The notes under the pieces are model-generated. The model was not told the DNA's origin. It saw only the letters and a program-made list of their open reading frames with translations, and searched no databases. This document shows positions 15,190-21,832 of a stretch of 21,832 bases of DNA, in pieces (position 1 is the first letter of the stretch; every line of letters starts with the position of its first letter). Origin of the DNA: Dehalococcoidia bacterium (GTDB taxonomy: Bacteria; Chloroflexota; Dehalococcoidia; GIF9; AB-539-J10); contig JALNYR010000026.1 of the NCBI GenBank assembly GCA_023229725.1, positions 1 to 21,832 of the forward strand, given 5' to 3'. A program made the position numbers and the translations under genes.

Positions 15190-16071
15190 TCACCAGCCTC
15201 TGGTGGCGAGCAGTCCCTGCTGCGGTATCGAGCTTATCTCGAGACCGGGCATCGCCTCGCCCAAACCCCGGGAGACCCTGGCGATAATTTCCGGCTCCCG
15301 GTAGTGTGTCACGGCCTCCACGATGGCCTTGGCCCGGGCGGCGGGGTTGCTCGACTTGAATATGCCGGAACCCACGAACACGCCCTCGGCGCCCAGCTGC
15401 ATCATGAGAGCGGCGTCGGCAGGTGTGGCCACGCCGCCTGCGGCGAAGTTGACGACGGGCAGCGTGCCGGATTCATGGAGGTCGATGACGAGCTGGAGGG
15501 GCGCACCGAGCGTCTTGGCCTCGGTGACCAGCTCTTCCTTCGGAAGAGACCTGACGCGGCGGATGCCGTCCATGACGGCACGCATGTGGCGCACGGCCTC
15601 GACGACGTTGCCAGTGCCGGCCTCGCCCTTGGTGCGGATCATAGCCGCGCCCTCTGAGATGCGGCGCAGGGCCTCGCCGAGCTCCCGGCAGCCGCACACG
15701 AACGGGACACGGAAGTCATGCTTCCACACGTGGAAGTTCTCGTCGGCAGGCGTGAGGACCTCTGACTCGTCGATGAAGTCGACTCCCAGTGCCTCGAGCA
15801 CCTGCGCTTCGACGAAGTGGCCGATGCGGCACTTCGCCATGACCGGGATGCTCACCGCATCCATGATGGAGAGAATCACCGTGGGGTCGGCCATGCGGGC
15901 CACGCCACCCGCGGCGCGGATGTCGGCCGGCACGCGTTCGAGGGCCATCACGGCACAGGCGCCGGCGTCCTCCGCAATCTTGGCGTGTTCCGCCGTGACG
16001 ACGTCCATGATGACGCCGCCTTTGAGCGATTGCGCCAGTCCGCTCTTTGTCCGGAAGGTGCTCTTCTCCAT
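15190..16071 (-). CDS. pdxS: Pyridoxal 5'-phosphate synthase subunit PdxS
   Basis: The synthase subunit of the ribose-5-phosphate-dependent PLP pathway. It condenses ribose 5-phosphate, glyceraldehyde 3-phosphate and ammonia, the ammonia coming from the PdxT glutaminase. The 293 residues are typical. The imine-forming lysines are at the expected places: Lys81 (VMAKCRIGHF) and Lys149 (RTKGEAGTGN); Asp23 and the phosphate-binding GG of FAAGGVATPADAAL are also present. The frame is open further upstream, but the ATG at 16071 (MEKSTFRTKSG) fits the family. No pdxT is found in the window. A TTGCGC-17-TATAAT promoter ends 6 nt before the ATG, implying a leaderless mRNA. Confidence 0.97.
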   Translation of the reverse strand: MEKSTFRTKSGLAQSLKGGVIMDVVTAEHAKIAEDAGACAVMALERVPADIRAAGGVARMADPTVILSIMDAVSIPVMAKCRIGHFVEAQVLEALGVDFIDESEVLTPADENFHVWKHDFRVPFVCGCRELGEALRRISEGAAMIRTKGEAGTGNVVEAVRHMRAVMDGIRRVRSLPKEELVTEAKTLGAPLQLVIDLHESGTLPVVNFAAGGVATPADAALMMQLGAEGVFVGSGIFKSSNPAARAKAIVEAVTHYREPEIIARVSRGLGEAMPGLEISSIPQQGLLATRGW

Positions 16072-16077
16072 GGCGGT

Positions 16078-16106
16078 ATTATAGGTCAGCGACAATTGCG
16101 GCGCAA
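16078..16106 (-). promoter_or_regulatory. Promoter of pdxS, abutting the start codon
   Basis: On the minus strand TTGCGC (16101-16106), a 17-nt spacer and a perfect TATAAT (16078-16083) are followed by 6 nt and the pdxS ATG. The predicted transcription start coincides with the A of ATG, and there is no ribosome-binding site. It would drive the whole pdxS-tmk-mnmA-rnhB-yraN run. Confidence 0.65.
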
Positions 16107-16169
16107 AGGTGGGCACGCAATCCCGAGCATGCGGTCTCATGCGGATGCCGTGCGGAGGCCGGAACCGAA

Positions 16170-16200
16170 GGAGGGCTCGACGGCATCCGTCGAGCCCTCC
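16170..16200 (-). terminator. Hairpin terminator after the thiolase gene
   Basis: A perfect 14-bp stem (16170-16183 with 16187-16200, arms GGAGGGCTCGACGG / CCGTCGAGCCCTCC) and a 3-nt loop, 30 nt after the thiolase stop. On the minus strand it is followed by TTCGGTTCC, a weak T-tract. It closes the acyl-CoA cassette and separates it from pdxS. Confidence 0.78.
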
Positions 16201-16230
16201 GAACTGTGCGAACCGCAGAAGCGCTGGTTT

Positions 16231-17421
16231 CTAGCCCTTCTCGTTGCCGGCGATGATGACGCTGACACTGCAGGTGGCGGGAGTGCCGCCCAGGTTGTGG
16301 GTGAGGCCGAGTCGCGGGTTCTTTATCTGCCGCTTGTCAGCCTTCTGCTGCAACTGCTTGTAGACCTCGTACATCATCCGGAGGCCGCTCGCGCCGATGG
16401 GGTGGCCAAAGCACTTGAGGCCGCCGTCGGTGTTGATGGGCAGTCCGCCATCCAGGTTGAAGAAGCCGCTGCGGACATCGTCAGGGGCCTTGCCGCGCTC
16501 GCTGAACTTCAGGTCCTCCATGATGACGAGCTCGGTGATGGTGAAACAGTCATGCACCTCGGCCATGCTGATCTCTTTGCGGGGGTTCTTGACGCCGGCC
16601 TCGGCATACGCGCGTTCGCCCGCCCTGACCGTCTCCTCAACGTGGCTCCAGTCGAACTTCGGGCTCATGTAGCCCTCGTACGGGCCGACGGCGATCTGCA
16701 GAGACTTGATGTAGATGGGGTCGGGCCTGAACTTCTTGGCGAGGTCGGCCCGCGTCACGATGGCGGCTGCGGCTCCGTCGCTGACACCGCAGCAGTCGAA
16801 GAGCCCGAGAGGCCAGGCGACCATCGGAGCGGCGAGGACCTTCTCGAGCGTCGTCTCGGACTGGAAGTGCGCCTTGGGGGACAGCGCGCCGTTGTGGTGG
16901 TTCTTGACGGCAATCTGCCCGATTACCCTCTTGCCTTCCTCAGGGCTGAGTCCGTACCGGTCGAAGTACTTCGTCGCCATCATGGCGAAGTGTCCCGGCG
17001 GACTGTAGGTGCGGGTGCGGTAGGTGTTGCTCTGCCGGCGCAGCAGCTCGAAGTCCGGCAGGCCGGTGTAGCCCGAGTCCTTGAGCTTCTCGACTCCGAC
17101 GGCGAGCGCGATGTCGCAGGCGCCCGAGGCGACCGCGTAGCACGCGTTTCGCAGCGCGTCCGAGCCGGTGGCACAGGCGTTCTCAACCCTCGTCACGGGT
17201 ATGTAGTCGAGCTTGAGCGCCCGGGAGAGCATCTGCCCGGTCTGCTCGGTGACGTAGGTTCCGAGCCAGGCGGCGCCGATATCCTTCGATTCGATGCCGG
17301 CGTCCGCATACGCCTCATAGGCGGCATCGATAATCATGTCGTCCGCGGACTTCTCCCAGTTCTCGCCGAACTTGGAGCATCCCATGCCGATGATGGCGAC
17401 CTTGTCTTTGATTCCGTCCAT
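16231..17421 (-). CDS. SCP2-type thiolase (acyl-CoA acetyltransferase-like)
   Basis: A 396-residue thiolase of the SCP-x/archaeal branch, which often works with a DUF35 protein. The nucleophile is Cys83 (VENACATGSDAL). His290 of EVHDCFTITE and His340 of GGLKCFGHPIGASG complete the active site, and LTHNLGGTPATC marks the C-terminus. It should cleave a beta-ketoacyl-CoA with CoA or run the reverse condensation. Its direction and substrate are unknown. The ATG at 17421 has AGGTG 5 nt upstream. It lies 27 nt after the HMG-CoA-synthase-like/DUF35 fusion, and by analogy with known thiolase-DUF35 pairs probably forms a complex with it. A hairpin follows. Confidence 0.92.
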   Translation of the reverse strand: MDGIKDKVAIIGMGCSKFGENWEKSADDMIIDAAYEAYADAGIESKDIGAAWLGTYVTEQTGQMLSRALKLDYIPVTRVENACATGSDALRNACYAVASGACDIALAVGVEKLKDSGYTGLPDFELLRRQSNTYRTRTYSPPGHFAMMATKYFDRYGLSPEEGKRVIGQIAVKNHHNGALSPKAHFQSETTLEKVLAAPMVAWPLGLFDCCGVSDGAAAAIVTRADLAKKFRPDPIYIKSLQIAVGPYEGYMSPKFDWSHVEETVRAGERAYAEAGVKNPRKEISMAEVHDCFTITELVIMEDLKFSERGKAPDDVRSGFFNLDGGLPINTDGGLKCFGHPIGASGLRMMYEVYKQLQQKADKRQIKNPRLGLTHNLGGTPATCSVSVIIAGNEKG

Positions 17422-17448
17422 ATATCACCTCGCTCCTGTCTAGCGTTC

Positions 17449-18864
17449 TCAGTCCCTCTTCGGCCGCGCCTTCCACCAGTAAGTGTAGAAGCCGCCGACG
17501 TACCTCAACACCCTGAACACCATCTCGATAGGCATGCCGATCTTGATCTCGGCGGGATCCCTGTCGGTCATGTCGCAGGTGATGCGTCCGCCACCCTGGA
17601 AGTCGACTGCCGCCACCGTGGTGGGCGGGTCCGCGCTGATGCCCAGGCTGTCATGGCTAAATGTAGCAAGAATTGCGGGCTTGTCCGAAAACGAGTAGTC
17701 CTCGAAGTCGTCCTTCGAGCCGCACTCCATGCACACGCGCTGCTCCGGGTACTGCGGGGTACCGCACTTGCGGCACTTGACGCCGTGGAGGTCGAGGCCG
17801 CTCTTGTTGTCTCGCCACAGAGCCACGGGCGACGGCTGCTCCATCGGAGCGGTCGCCGGCGGCTCGAGCTCGATGATCTGGCGCCAGCGGAGGTACTTCT
17901 CGTACGTCGAGATCGGCAGCTTCGTGCTGACATAGTACGGCAGGCCGCGGGCGGGCTTCCGTGAGGCGACGGCCGGAGTCGCGGTCAGCGTGACCACGTC
18001 GGCGCCGTTGCCGTAGGAAGCTACCAGTATCTTGTCGCCCGCCTTCGCCTGCTCGAGCGTGGCGGCAAGAGAGATGAACACCTGCGCCGCGCCGGTGTCG
18101 CCGAATTCGTTGAAGAAGGAGTCCTGCACCTTCGCGGGGTCGAGTTTCAGCGACTTCGCGACCACCTGAAGCTGGCGTTGGTCCGGCGAGGACACCACGA
18201 ACTTCGCGAAATCGGTCGCGGCGGCGCCGCTCTTGGCGAGAGCCGCCTTCACCGCCTGCGGGACGACCCGGCCGTGGCCGTAGTCGCGGACGAATCTGGT
18301 CTCCCATGCCCGGACGAAGCGGTCTCTGTCGGAGCGGAACACGTCGATTATCTCATCGGCCACCGAGTACATGGAATCGACCGACGCGATGACGCCCTCG
18401 GAGCCGACGAGCAGAGCCGCAGCGCCGTCGCCGAACGCCGATTCGTTGGCGCCGTTCGGCAGGCCGAGTCTGCATTCGGCGGCGAGGACCAGCACCTTCT
18501 TGAGCGAGCCGCTCTTGACGGCGTCCACTGCCGCGCGGAGCGCATTCGTACCGCTCCGGAGCGAGCCGGCGAAGTCGGCCGTGTACGTCTCAGCGCGAAG
18601 GTTGAGCACCGCGGCGATGGTTGCGGCCGCCTGCTTCTCCCTGTACGGAGAGGTCGTCGATGCGAAGAAGACACCGTCGACCGACGCCTTGTCGAGGCCC
18701 TTGAGGCATTCGCGCGCTGCTGAGACAGCCATGGTGAGGCTGTCTTCGTCATGGCTTGCGACAGCCTTCTCTCCCTTTCCGCCGCCGCCCCACGCACGGC
18801 CGATCTCTGCTCGACTGAGCCGGTAGAGTGGCAGATATGCTGCGTACGATACGATTCCCGTCAT
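17449..18864 (-). CDS. HMG-CoA-synthase-like domain fused to DUF35 zinc ribbon/OB fold
   Basis: A 471-residue fusion. Residues 1 to about 300 follow archaeal HMG-CoA synthase: IVSYAAYLPLYRLSRAEIG at the start, TADFAGSLRSGTNAL (95-109), GDGAAALLVG (145-154) and VASYGNGADV (281-290). Residues from about 310 to the end are a DUF35 domain: a zinc ribbon with Cys364, Cys367, Cys378 and Cys381, then an OB fold ending VGGFYTYWW. Aligned by eye to archaeal HMG-CoA synthase, recalled from memory, the catalytic Glu, Cys and His are replaced by Thr70, Leu102 and Ser225, so the usual reaction looks impossible. It may be a structural partner of the adjacent thiolase, DUF35 bringing CoA-bound substrate, or have another chemistry. 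I take ATG 18864; GTG 18873, closer to AGGAAGGAG, is an alternative. Confidence 0.88.
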   Translation of the reverse strand: MTGIVSYAAYLPLYRLSRAEIGRAWGGGGKGEKAVASHDEDSLTMAVSAARECLKGLDKASVDGVFFASTTSPYREKQAAATIAAVLNLRAETYTADFAGSLRSGTNALRAAVDAVKSGSLKKVLVLAAECRLGLPNGANESAFGDGAAALLVGSEGVIASVDSMYSVADEIIDVFRSDRDRFVRAWETRFVRDYGHGRVVPQAVKAALAKSGAAATDFAKFVVSSPDQRQLQVVAKSLKLDPAKVQDSFFNEFGDTGAAQVFISLAATLEQAKAGDKILVASYGNGADVVTLTATPAVASRKPARGLPYYVSTKLPISTYEKYLRWRQIIELEPPATAPMEQPSPVALWRDNKSGLDLHGVKCRKCGTPQYPEQRVCMECGSKDDFEDYSFSDKPAILATFSHDSLGISADPPTTVAAVDFQGGGRITCDMTDRDPAEIKIGMPIEMVFRVLRYVGGFYTYWWKARPKRD

Positions 18865-18919
18865 GTTCTTCACTGACTCCTTCCTTGCACCGGGGCAAGA
18901 CATGCTGCTCGCCGGTGGG

Positions 18920-19777
18920 CTACTTGCCCGGGTAGTCGTAGAAACCCTTGCCGGTCTTCCTGCCGAGGTGGCCCGCCTGAATCATCTTCTTCAGGACCGG
19001 GGGCGGGAAGTAGGCGGGGTCCTTCGTCTCTTCGAAAATGGACATGCACGCGTTGTAGTGGATGTCGAGCCCGACGAAGTCCATGAGCGTGAACGGTCCC
19101 ATCGGGTAGTTCAGCCCGAGGGACATCGCCTTGTCGATATCTTCCTTCGTCGCGAGGCCGCGTTCCCACTGTCGAATAGCGACCAGCGTGTAGGGTAGGT
19201 ACAACTGGTTGACGATGAAGCCTGGCGCGTCCTTGCAGACCACGGTCTCTTTGCCGACGGCCTTGCCGTAGGCTACTCCGGCCTCGACGACCTCGTCCTT
19301 GACCATGATGGTGCGCACGACTTCGAGGAGTTTCATCACAGGGACGGGACTGAAGAAGTGGAGTCCGAGCACCTTGTCCGGCCTCTTCGTGGACCCCGCA
19401 ATCTCGGTGATGGAGAGCGACGAGGTATTGCTCGCCAGGATGGTCTCGGGCGGGCAGGCGGCGTCGAGGATGCCGAAGACGCGTTTCTTCTCATCCATCT
19501 TCTCGATGACTGCCTCGACGACGAGCTGGCAGGACTTCACGTCCTCGATCTTCGTCGACCCCTTGATTCGAGCGAGCGTTGCCGTGCGCTCGGCGGCGGT
19601 GGACTTGCCCTTGTCGACGGCCTTCTGCGTCGAGGCCTCGATCCGGGCGATGCCCTTCTTGAGGAACTCCTCGTTTACTTCCGTGACGAGGACGTCGTAT
19701 CCCGCGCGGGCGGTGATCTCCGCGATGCCGGACCCCATCAAGCCACAGCCGATGATGCCCACCTTCTTGATGACCAT
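18920..19777 (-). CDS. 3-hydroxyacyl-CoA dehydrogenase (3-hydroxybutyryl-CoA dehydrogenase type)
   Basis: Interconverts 3-hydroxyacyl-CoA and 3-ketoacyl-CoA with NAD(H). The 285 residues are the usual length for the single-function bacterial enzyme. The NAD loop is GCGLMGSG (10-17), with acidic Glu33 after the second strand. Catalytic residues are Ser119 (NTSSLS), His140 (GLHFFSPVP), Glu152 and Asn190 (GFIVNQL). The C-terminal domain has GPFTLMDFVGLD. The frame is open upstream, but MVIKKVGIIGCG at 19777, after AAGGAGG, is the natural start. It lies between the SDR gene (78 nt upstream) and the HMG-CoA-synthase-like/DUF35 fusion (about 50 nt downstream). With the thiolase it provides two consecutive steps of beta-oxidation or its reverse. 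Confidence 0.94.
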   Translation of the reverse strand: MVIKKVGIIGCGLMGSGIAEITARAGYDVLVTEVNEEFLKKGIARIEASTQKAVDKGKSTAAERTATLARIKGSTKIEDVKSCQLVVEAVIEKMDEKKRVFGILDAACPPETILASNTSSLSITEIAGSTKRPDKVLGLHFFSPVPVMKLLEVVRTIMVKDEVVEAGVAYGKAVGKETVVCKDAPGFIVNQLYLPYTLVAIRQWERGLATKEDIDKAMSLGLNYPMGPFTLMDFVGLDIHYNACMSIFEETKDPAYFPPPVLKKMIQAGHLGRKTGKGFYDYPGK

Positions 19778-19855
19778 GCTCCGCAATCCTCCTTGTCTCT
19801 TCGTAAGGGTTCTTGCCGGGCGCGGCCGGCGGACGACCGCGTGCGGCAGCAAATC

Positions 19856-20620
19856 CTAGCCGATGAACACCCCGCCGTTGACGCTCAGCGTCTGGCCGGT
19901 GACGTATGCCGCCTCTTCCGAGACGAGGTAGTGGATGGCGGCAGCGATCTCCTCCGACTCGCCGAGTCGCTTCCACGGGATCATCTTCTCGTAGGCCTCG
20001 GCCAGCTTCGGGTTGTCCCTGCGGTTGGCGTTCCACATGTCGGTGTTGATGAGGCCCGGCGAGACGCAGTTGACGTTGATCTTGTAGCGAGCCATCTCGA
20101 CGGCGAGGTTGCGCGTGAAGGCGATGACGCCGCCCTTGGAGGCCCCGTAGGCGGCCTGTCCCATGCTGCCGACCCTGCCGGCATCTGAGGCAACATTCAC
20201 GATCTTGCCGTACTGTCGCTCAATCATCCCATCGATGACGGCACGGCAGCAGACCATGGTGCCGAGCAGGTTGACGCGCAGCAGTCGCTCCCAGTCCGCG
20301 ACGGCTCCTTCGGTGAAACGCTGGACGAGGTGAATGCCGGCGCAGTTGACGAGGATGTCGACTCTTCCGAGTTCCTTGACGGCCTTTCCGACGGCCTCGT
20401 AGACCTGCGCACTGTCCGTCACATCGACGTGGACGGCGAGCGCCCGACGACCGAGGGCGCGCACTTCCGCAGCTGCGCTCTCAACGGCGGGGATGACGTC
20501 GCCGACGACCACGTCGGCGCCTGCTCTCGCGAACGACAGTGCGGTCTCTCTGCCGATGCCGCGGCTGCCGCCGGTGATGAGCGCCACTCTCCCCTCGAGC
20601 GAGAATGCCATCGCAGCCAT
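19856..20620 (-). CDS. Short-chain dehydrogenase/reductase (FabG/BadH-like)
   Basis: A classical SDR of 254 residues. The cofactor loop is TGGSRGIG (16-23), the second is NCAG (92-95, usually NNAG), and the active site is Asn117, Ser145, Tyr158 and Lys162 (YGASK). Asp41 at the end of the second strand suggests NAD(H) rather than NADP(H). The C-terminus YVTGQTLSVNGGVFIG is standard. The substrate is not readable; given the neighbours, a hydroxyacyl-CoA is likely. The start at 20620 has AAGGAG 7 nt upstream; a second ATG is 9 nt further in. It is the first gene of the four-gene acyl-CoA cassette, 106 nt after rsmG, with its own candidate promoter. Confidence 0.93.
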   Translation of the reverse strand: MAAMAFSLEGRVALITGGSRGIGRETALSFARAGADVVVGDVIPAVESAAAEVRALGRRALAVHVDVTDSAQVYEAVGKAVKELGRVDILVNCAGIHLVQRFTEGAVADWERLLRVNLLGTMVCCRAVIDGMIERQYGKIVNVASDAGRVGSMGQAAYGASKGGVIAFTRNLAVEMARYKINVNCVSPGLINTDMWNANRRDNPKLAEAYEKMIPWKRLGESEEIAAAIHYLVSEEAAYVTGQTLSVNGGVFIG

Positions 20621-20650
20621 GCGTTGTCTCCTTTCGATGTTCCGGCGGTA

Positions 20651-20659
20651 TCGTACCAC
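20651..20659 (-). promoter_or_regulatory. Candidate extended -10 promoter of the acyl-CoA cassette
   Basis: On the minus strand TGGTACGAT (an extended -10, hexamer 20651-20656) lies 30 nt before the SDR start, downstream of the rsmG stop. No clear -35. A leader of about 24 nt would carry the AAGGAG ribosome-binding site, so the cassette may be transcribed separately from rsmG. Confidence 0.4.
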
Positions 20660-20726
20660 ATCCACGGGCGCGCGCTGTAGCCGATGCGCGCTCGTTGCGG
20701 ACGAGTGGGCGGGAGCTCAGCGGTCG

Positions 20727-21449
20727 CTAGAGGGGGTACTTGGCCGGCATGCCCGGCCGGCGCGGGAAGCGGACGGGAGTGGGGCCGGCTTTGTCCGACA
20801 CGACCAGGCAGCGGTCGTCAGCGAGCAGGGGAAGCGTCACCTTGATGATGCGCGCCGGCGCTCCCCCCAGTCGCGCGATTGCGACGGCGGAGGCGGCGAG
20901 CTCGGCTGTGAGGTTGCCCTTCTTCATCGCGACGAACCTGCCTCCCAGGGCGACGAAGGGCAGACAGAGCTCGGCGAGAGCGGCGAGCGGTGCGACCCCT
21001 CGTGCGACGACGATGTCGTACGATTCCCGGTGCGAATGGGACTGGCCGCGGTCCTCCGCTCTGCCGAGTAGAACGCTCGTGTTGCCCAGTGCGAGCAGCT
21101 CCACGATGTGCGTGAGGAAGGCCACCTTCTTGCCGGTCGCTTCGAGCAGCGTCACGCGGGCGTTCGGCAGCACGATGGCGAGCGGCACACCGGGGAGACC
21201 CGCTCCGGAGCCGACGTCGAGGATGCGCAGGCCGGCGCCGGAGGGCTCACACGCCTCGATGGCCGCGAGGACCGTCAGAGAGTCGAGGAAGTGGCGTACC
21301 TCCACGTCATCAGGGTCAGTGATGGACGTGAGATTGACGCGTTCGTTCCAGTCGAGGATCTCGGCGCGGTACCGTTCGAACAGCGACAGCCGTTCCGGCG
21401 TGAGTTCGTACCCCAGCATGGCGGCGCTGCCCTGCAACTGCTCAAGCAT
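20727..21449 (-). CDS. rsmG: 16S rRNA (guanine-527-N7)-methyltransferase RsmG
   Basis: Methylates G527 of 16S rRNA with SAM. The protein has 240 residues from the ATG at 21449 (MLEQLQGSAAMLGYELT). It shows WNERVNLTSITDPDDVEVRH (34-53), the SAM loop DVGSGAGLPG (78-87), LLEATGKKVAFL (101-112), GRAED (129-133) and VARGVAPLAALAE (148-160), with the family ending PRRPGMPAKYPL. A GTG six codons upstream (21467) is possible and would lie about 7 nt from the predicted transcription start, but AGGA sits 6 nt before the ATG. relA is divergent; the SDR gene of the acyl-CoA cassette follows. Confidence 0.95.
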   Translation of the reverse strand: MLEQLQGSAAMLGYELTPERLSLFERYRAEILDWNERVNLTSITDPDDVEVRHFLDSLTVLAAIEACEPSGAGLRILDVGSGAGLPGVPLAIVLPNARVTLLEATGKKVAFLTHIVELLALGNTSVLLGRAEDRGQSHSHRESYDIVVARGVAPLAALAELCLPFVALGGRFVAMKKGNLTAELAASAVAIARLGGAPARIIKVTLPLLADDRCLVVSDKAGPTPVRFPRRPGMPAKYPL

Positions 21450-21480
21450 GTCGTGTCCTGTCGTCACAAGCGATGGCCGG

Positions 21481-21489
21481 ATGATAGCA
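21481..21489 (-). promoter_or_regulatory. Candidate extended -10 promoter of rsmG
   Basis: On the minus strand TGCTATCAT gives an extended -10 (hexamer 21481-21486), with no -35 of note. Transcription would start near 21474, about 7 nt from the GTG at 21467 and 25 nt from the preferred ATG at 21449. Confidence 0.4.
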
Positions 21490-21520
21490 CCGTCCCGCCA
21501 CCGGGTCGCGCCCGTGTGGT

Positions 21521-21549
21521 TTGCACGTACGTGGGTGCTGCGTTATTAT
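21521..21549 (+). promoter_or_regulatory. Promoter of relA, abutting the start codon
   Basis: TTGCAC (21521-21526), a 17-nt spacer and TATTAT (21544-21549), followed by 7 nt and the ATG at 21557. There is no ribosome-binding site, so the message is predicted to be leaderless or nearly so. It is divergent from rsmG. Confidence 0.6.
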
Positions 21550-21556
21550 GCCAGCT

Positions 21557-21832
21557 ATGGATGTCGAGTCCCTGCTGAGGGATGCCGCCGCGTATCTTCC
21601 GCCTGAGAAGGTGGAGTTCGTAAGGTCGGCCTACGAGTTTGCGGCGAAGGCGCACGAGGGGCAGCTTCGAGCGTCCGGCGAGCCGTACCTTGAGCATCCG
21701 CTCAACGTGGCGATGACGCTGGTCGAATACCAGATGGACGCGGCCTCGATAGCCGCGGCGTTGCTGCACGATGTGGTGGAGGACACCGACGTCACGCTGG
21801 AGACCATCACGGCCCGCTTCGGGACTGATGTC
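21557..21832 (+). CDS. relA: RelA/SpoT (p)ppGpp synthetase/hydrolase, N-terminal part
   Basis: The first 92 residues of the stringent-response enzyme, cut by the right edge. The start of the HD hydrolase domain is visible: FVRSAYEFAAKAHEGQ (21-36), GEPYLEHPLNVA (41-52) and LLHDVVEDTDVT (69-80), with the HD metal ligands His71 and Asp72 and the following ED. The intact HD and ED suggest a working hydrolase and so a bifunctional Rel type. The synthetase, TGS and ACT domains would lie outside the window. The ATG at 21557 is preceded by no ribosome-binding site; a -10 box ends 7 nt upstream. Confidence 0.93.
   Translation, partial: MDVESLLRDAAAYLPPEKVEFVRSAYEFAAKAHEGQLRASGEPYLEHPLNVAMTLVEYQMDAASIAAALLHDVVEDTDVTLETITARFGTDV

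Noticed and set aside
13671..15287. 538-codon open frame on the plus strand opposite the Ycf45-like ATPase
   Set aside because: An antisense shadow of the ATPase and tmk genes; no family motif or ribosome-binding site.
16072..16140. Upstream extension of pdxS to a start at 16140
   Set aside because: The extra 23 residues do not fit PdxS, and the TATAAT box lies within this stretch.
15817..17964. 715-codon open frame on the plus strand over pdxS, thiolase and the DUF35 fusion
   Set aside because: It spans three real genes and a terminator on the other strand and has no recognisable motif.

Overview
This is a GC-rich (roughly 63-65 %) stretch of bacterial chromosome with 21 protein genes and short intergenic gaps, none over about 230 bases. 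The character of several proteins points to a Chloroflexota bacterium, probably class Dehalococcoidia: the SerRS and LysRS active-site wording, a Ycf45-like ATPase beside pdxS, polyamine genes next to mismatch-repair genes, and an acyl-CoA cassette. That placement is an inference. I see no tRNA, rRNA, CRISPR array, insertion sequence or prophage. Most of the window is housekeeping.

Layout from left to right. 1-3524 (minus): pcrA (UvrD-type helicase) followed by mutL, which runs off the left edge; an inverted repeat and a promoter lie between them. 3599-4896 (minus): speD-speE, making decarboxylated SAM and then spermidine, translationally coupled, with a near-consensus promoter and a perfect inverted repeat at the predicted transcription start. 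5121-9941 (plus): a small DUF2007-like protein, lysS, serS (overlapping lysS by 8 nt) and a fatty-acyl-CoA synthetase, closed by a perfect 36-nt palindrome shared with the convergent gene. 10004-16071 (minus): pdxS (PLP synthesis), a Ycf45/SpoIIIAA-like ATPase, tmk, mnmA, rnhB, yraN and a D-2-hydroxyacid dehydrogenase, tightly packed or overlapping. 16231-20620 (minus): a four-gene acyl-CoA cassette of SDR dehydrogenase, 3-hydroxyacyl-CoA dehydrogenase, an HMG-CoA-synthase-like domain fused to a DUF35 zinc-ribbon/OB domain, and an SCP2-type thiolase, ended by a strong hairpin. 20727-21449 (minus): rsmG. 21557-21832 (plus): the start of a RelA/SpoT protein, cut by the right edge.

The most interesting element is the acyl-CoA cassette. 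Its order recalls the archaeal thiolase/HMG-CoA synthase/DUF35 complex and the DUF35-thiolase pair of benzylsuccinate beta-oxidation. Here, however, the HMG-CoA-synthase-like domain is fused to DUF35 and appears to have lost its catalytic Glu, Cys and His, while the thiolase keeps its Cys/His/His set. It may be a non-catalytic scaffold or carry a new activity. A second theme is regulation: several genes (mutL, pdxS, relA, and nearly pcrA) have a -10 box 6-14 nt from the start codon and no ribosome-binding site, as expected of leaderless or nearly leaderless mRNAs.
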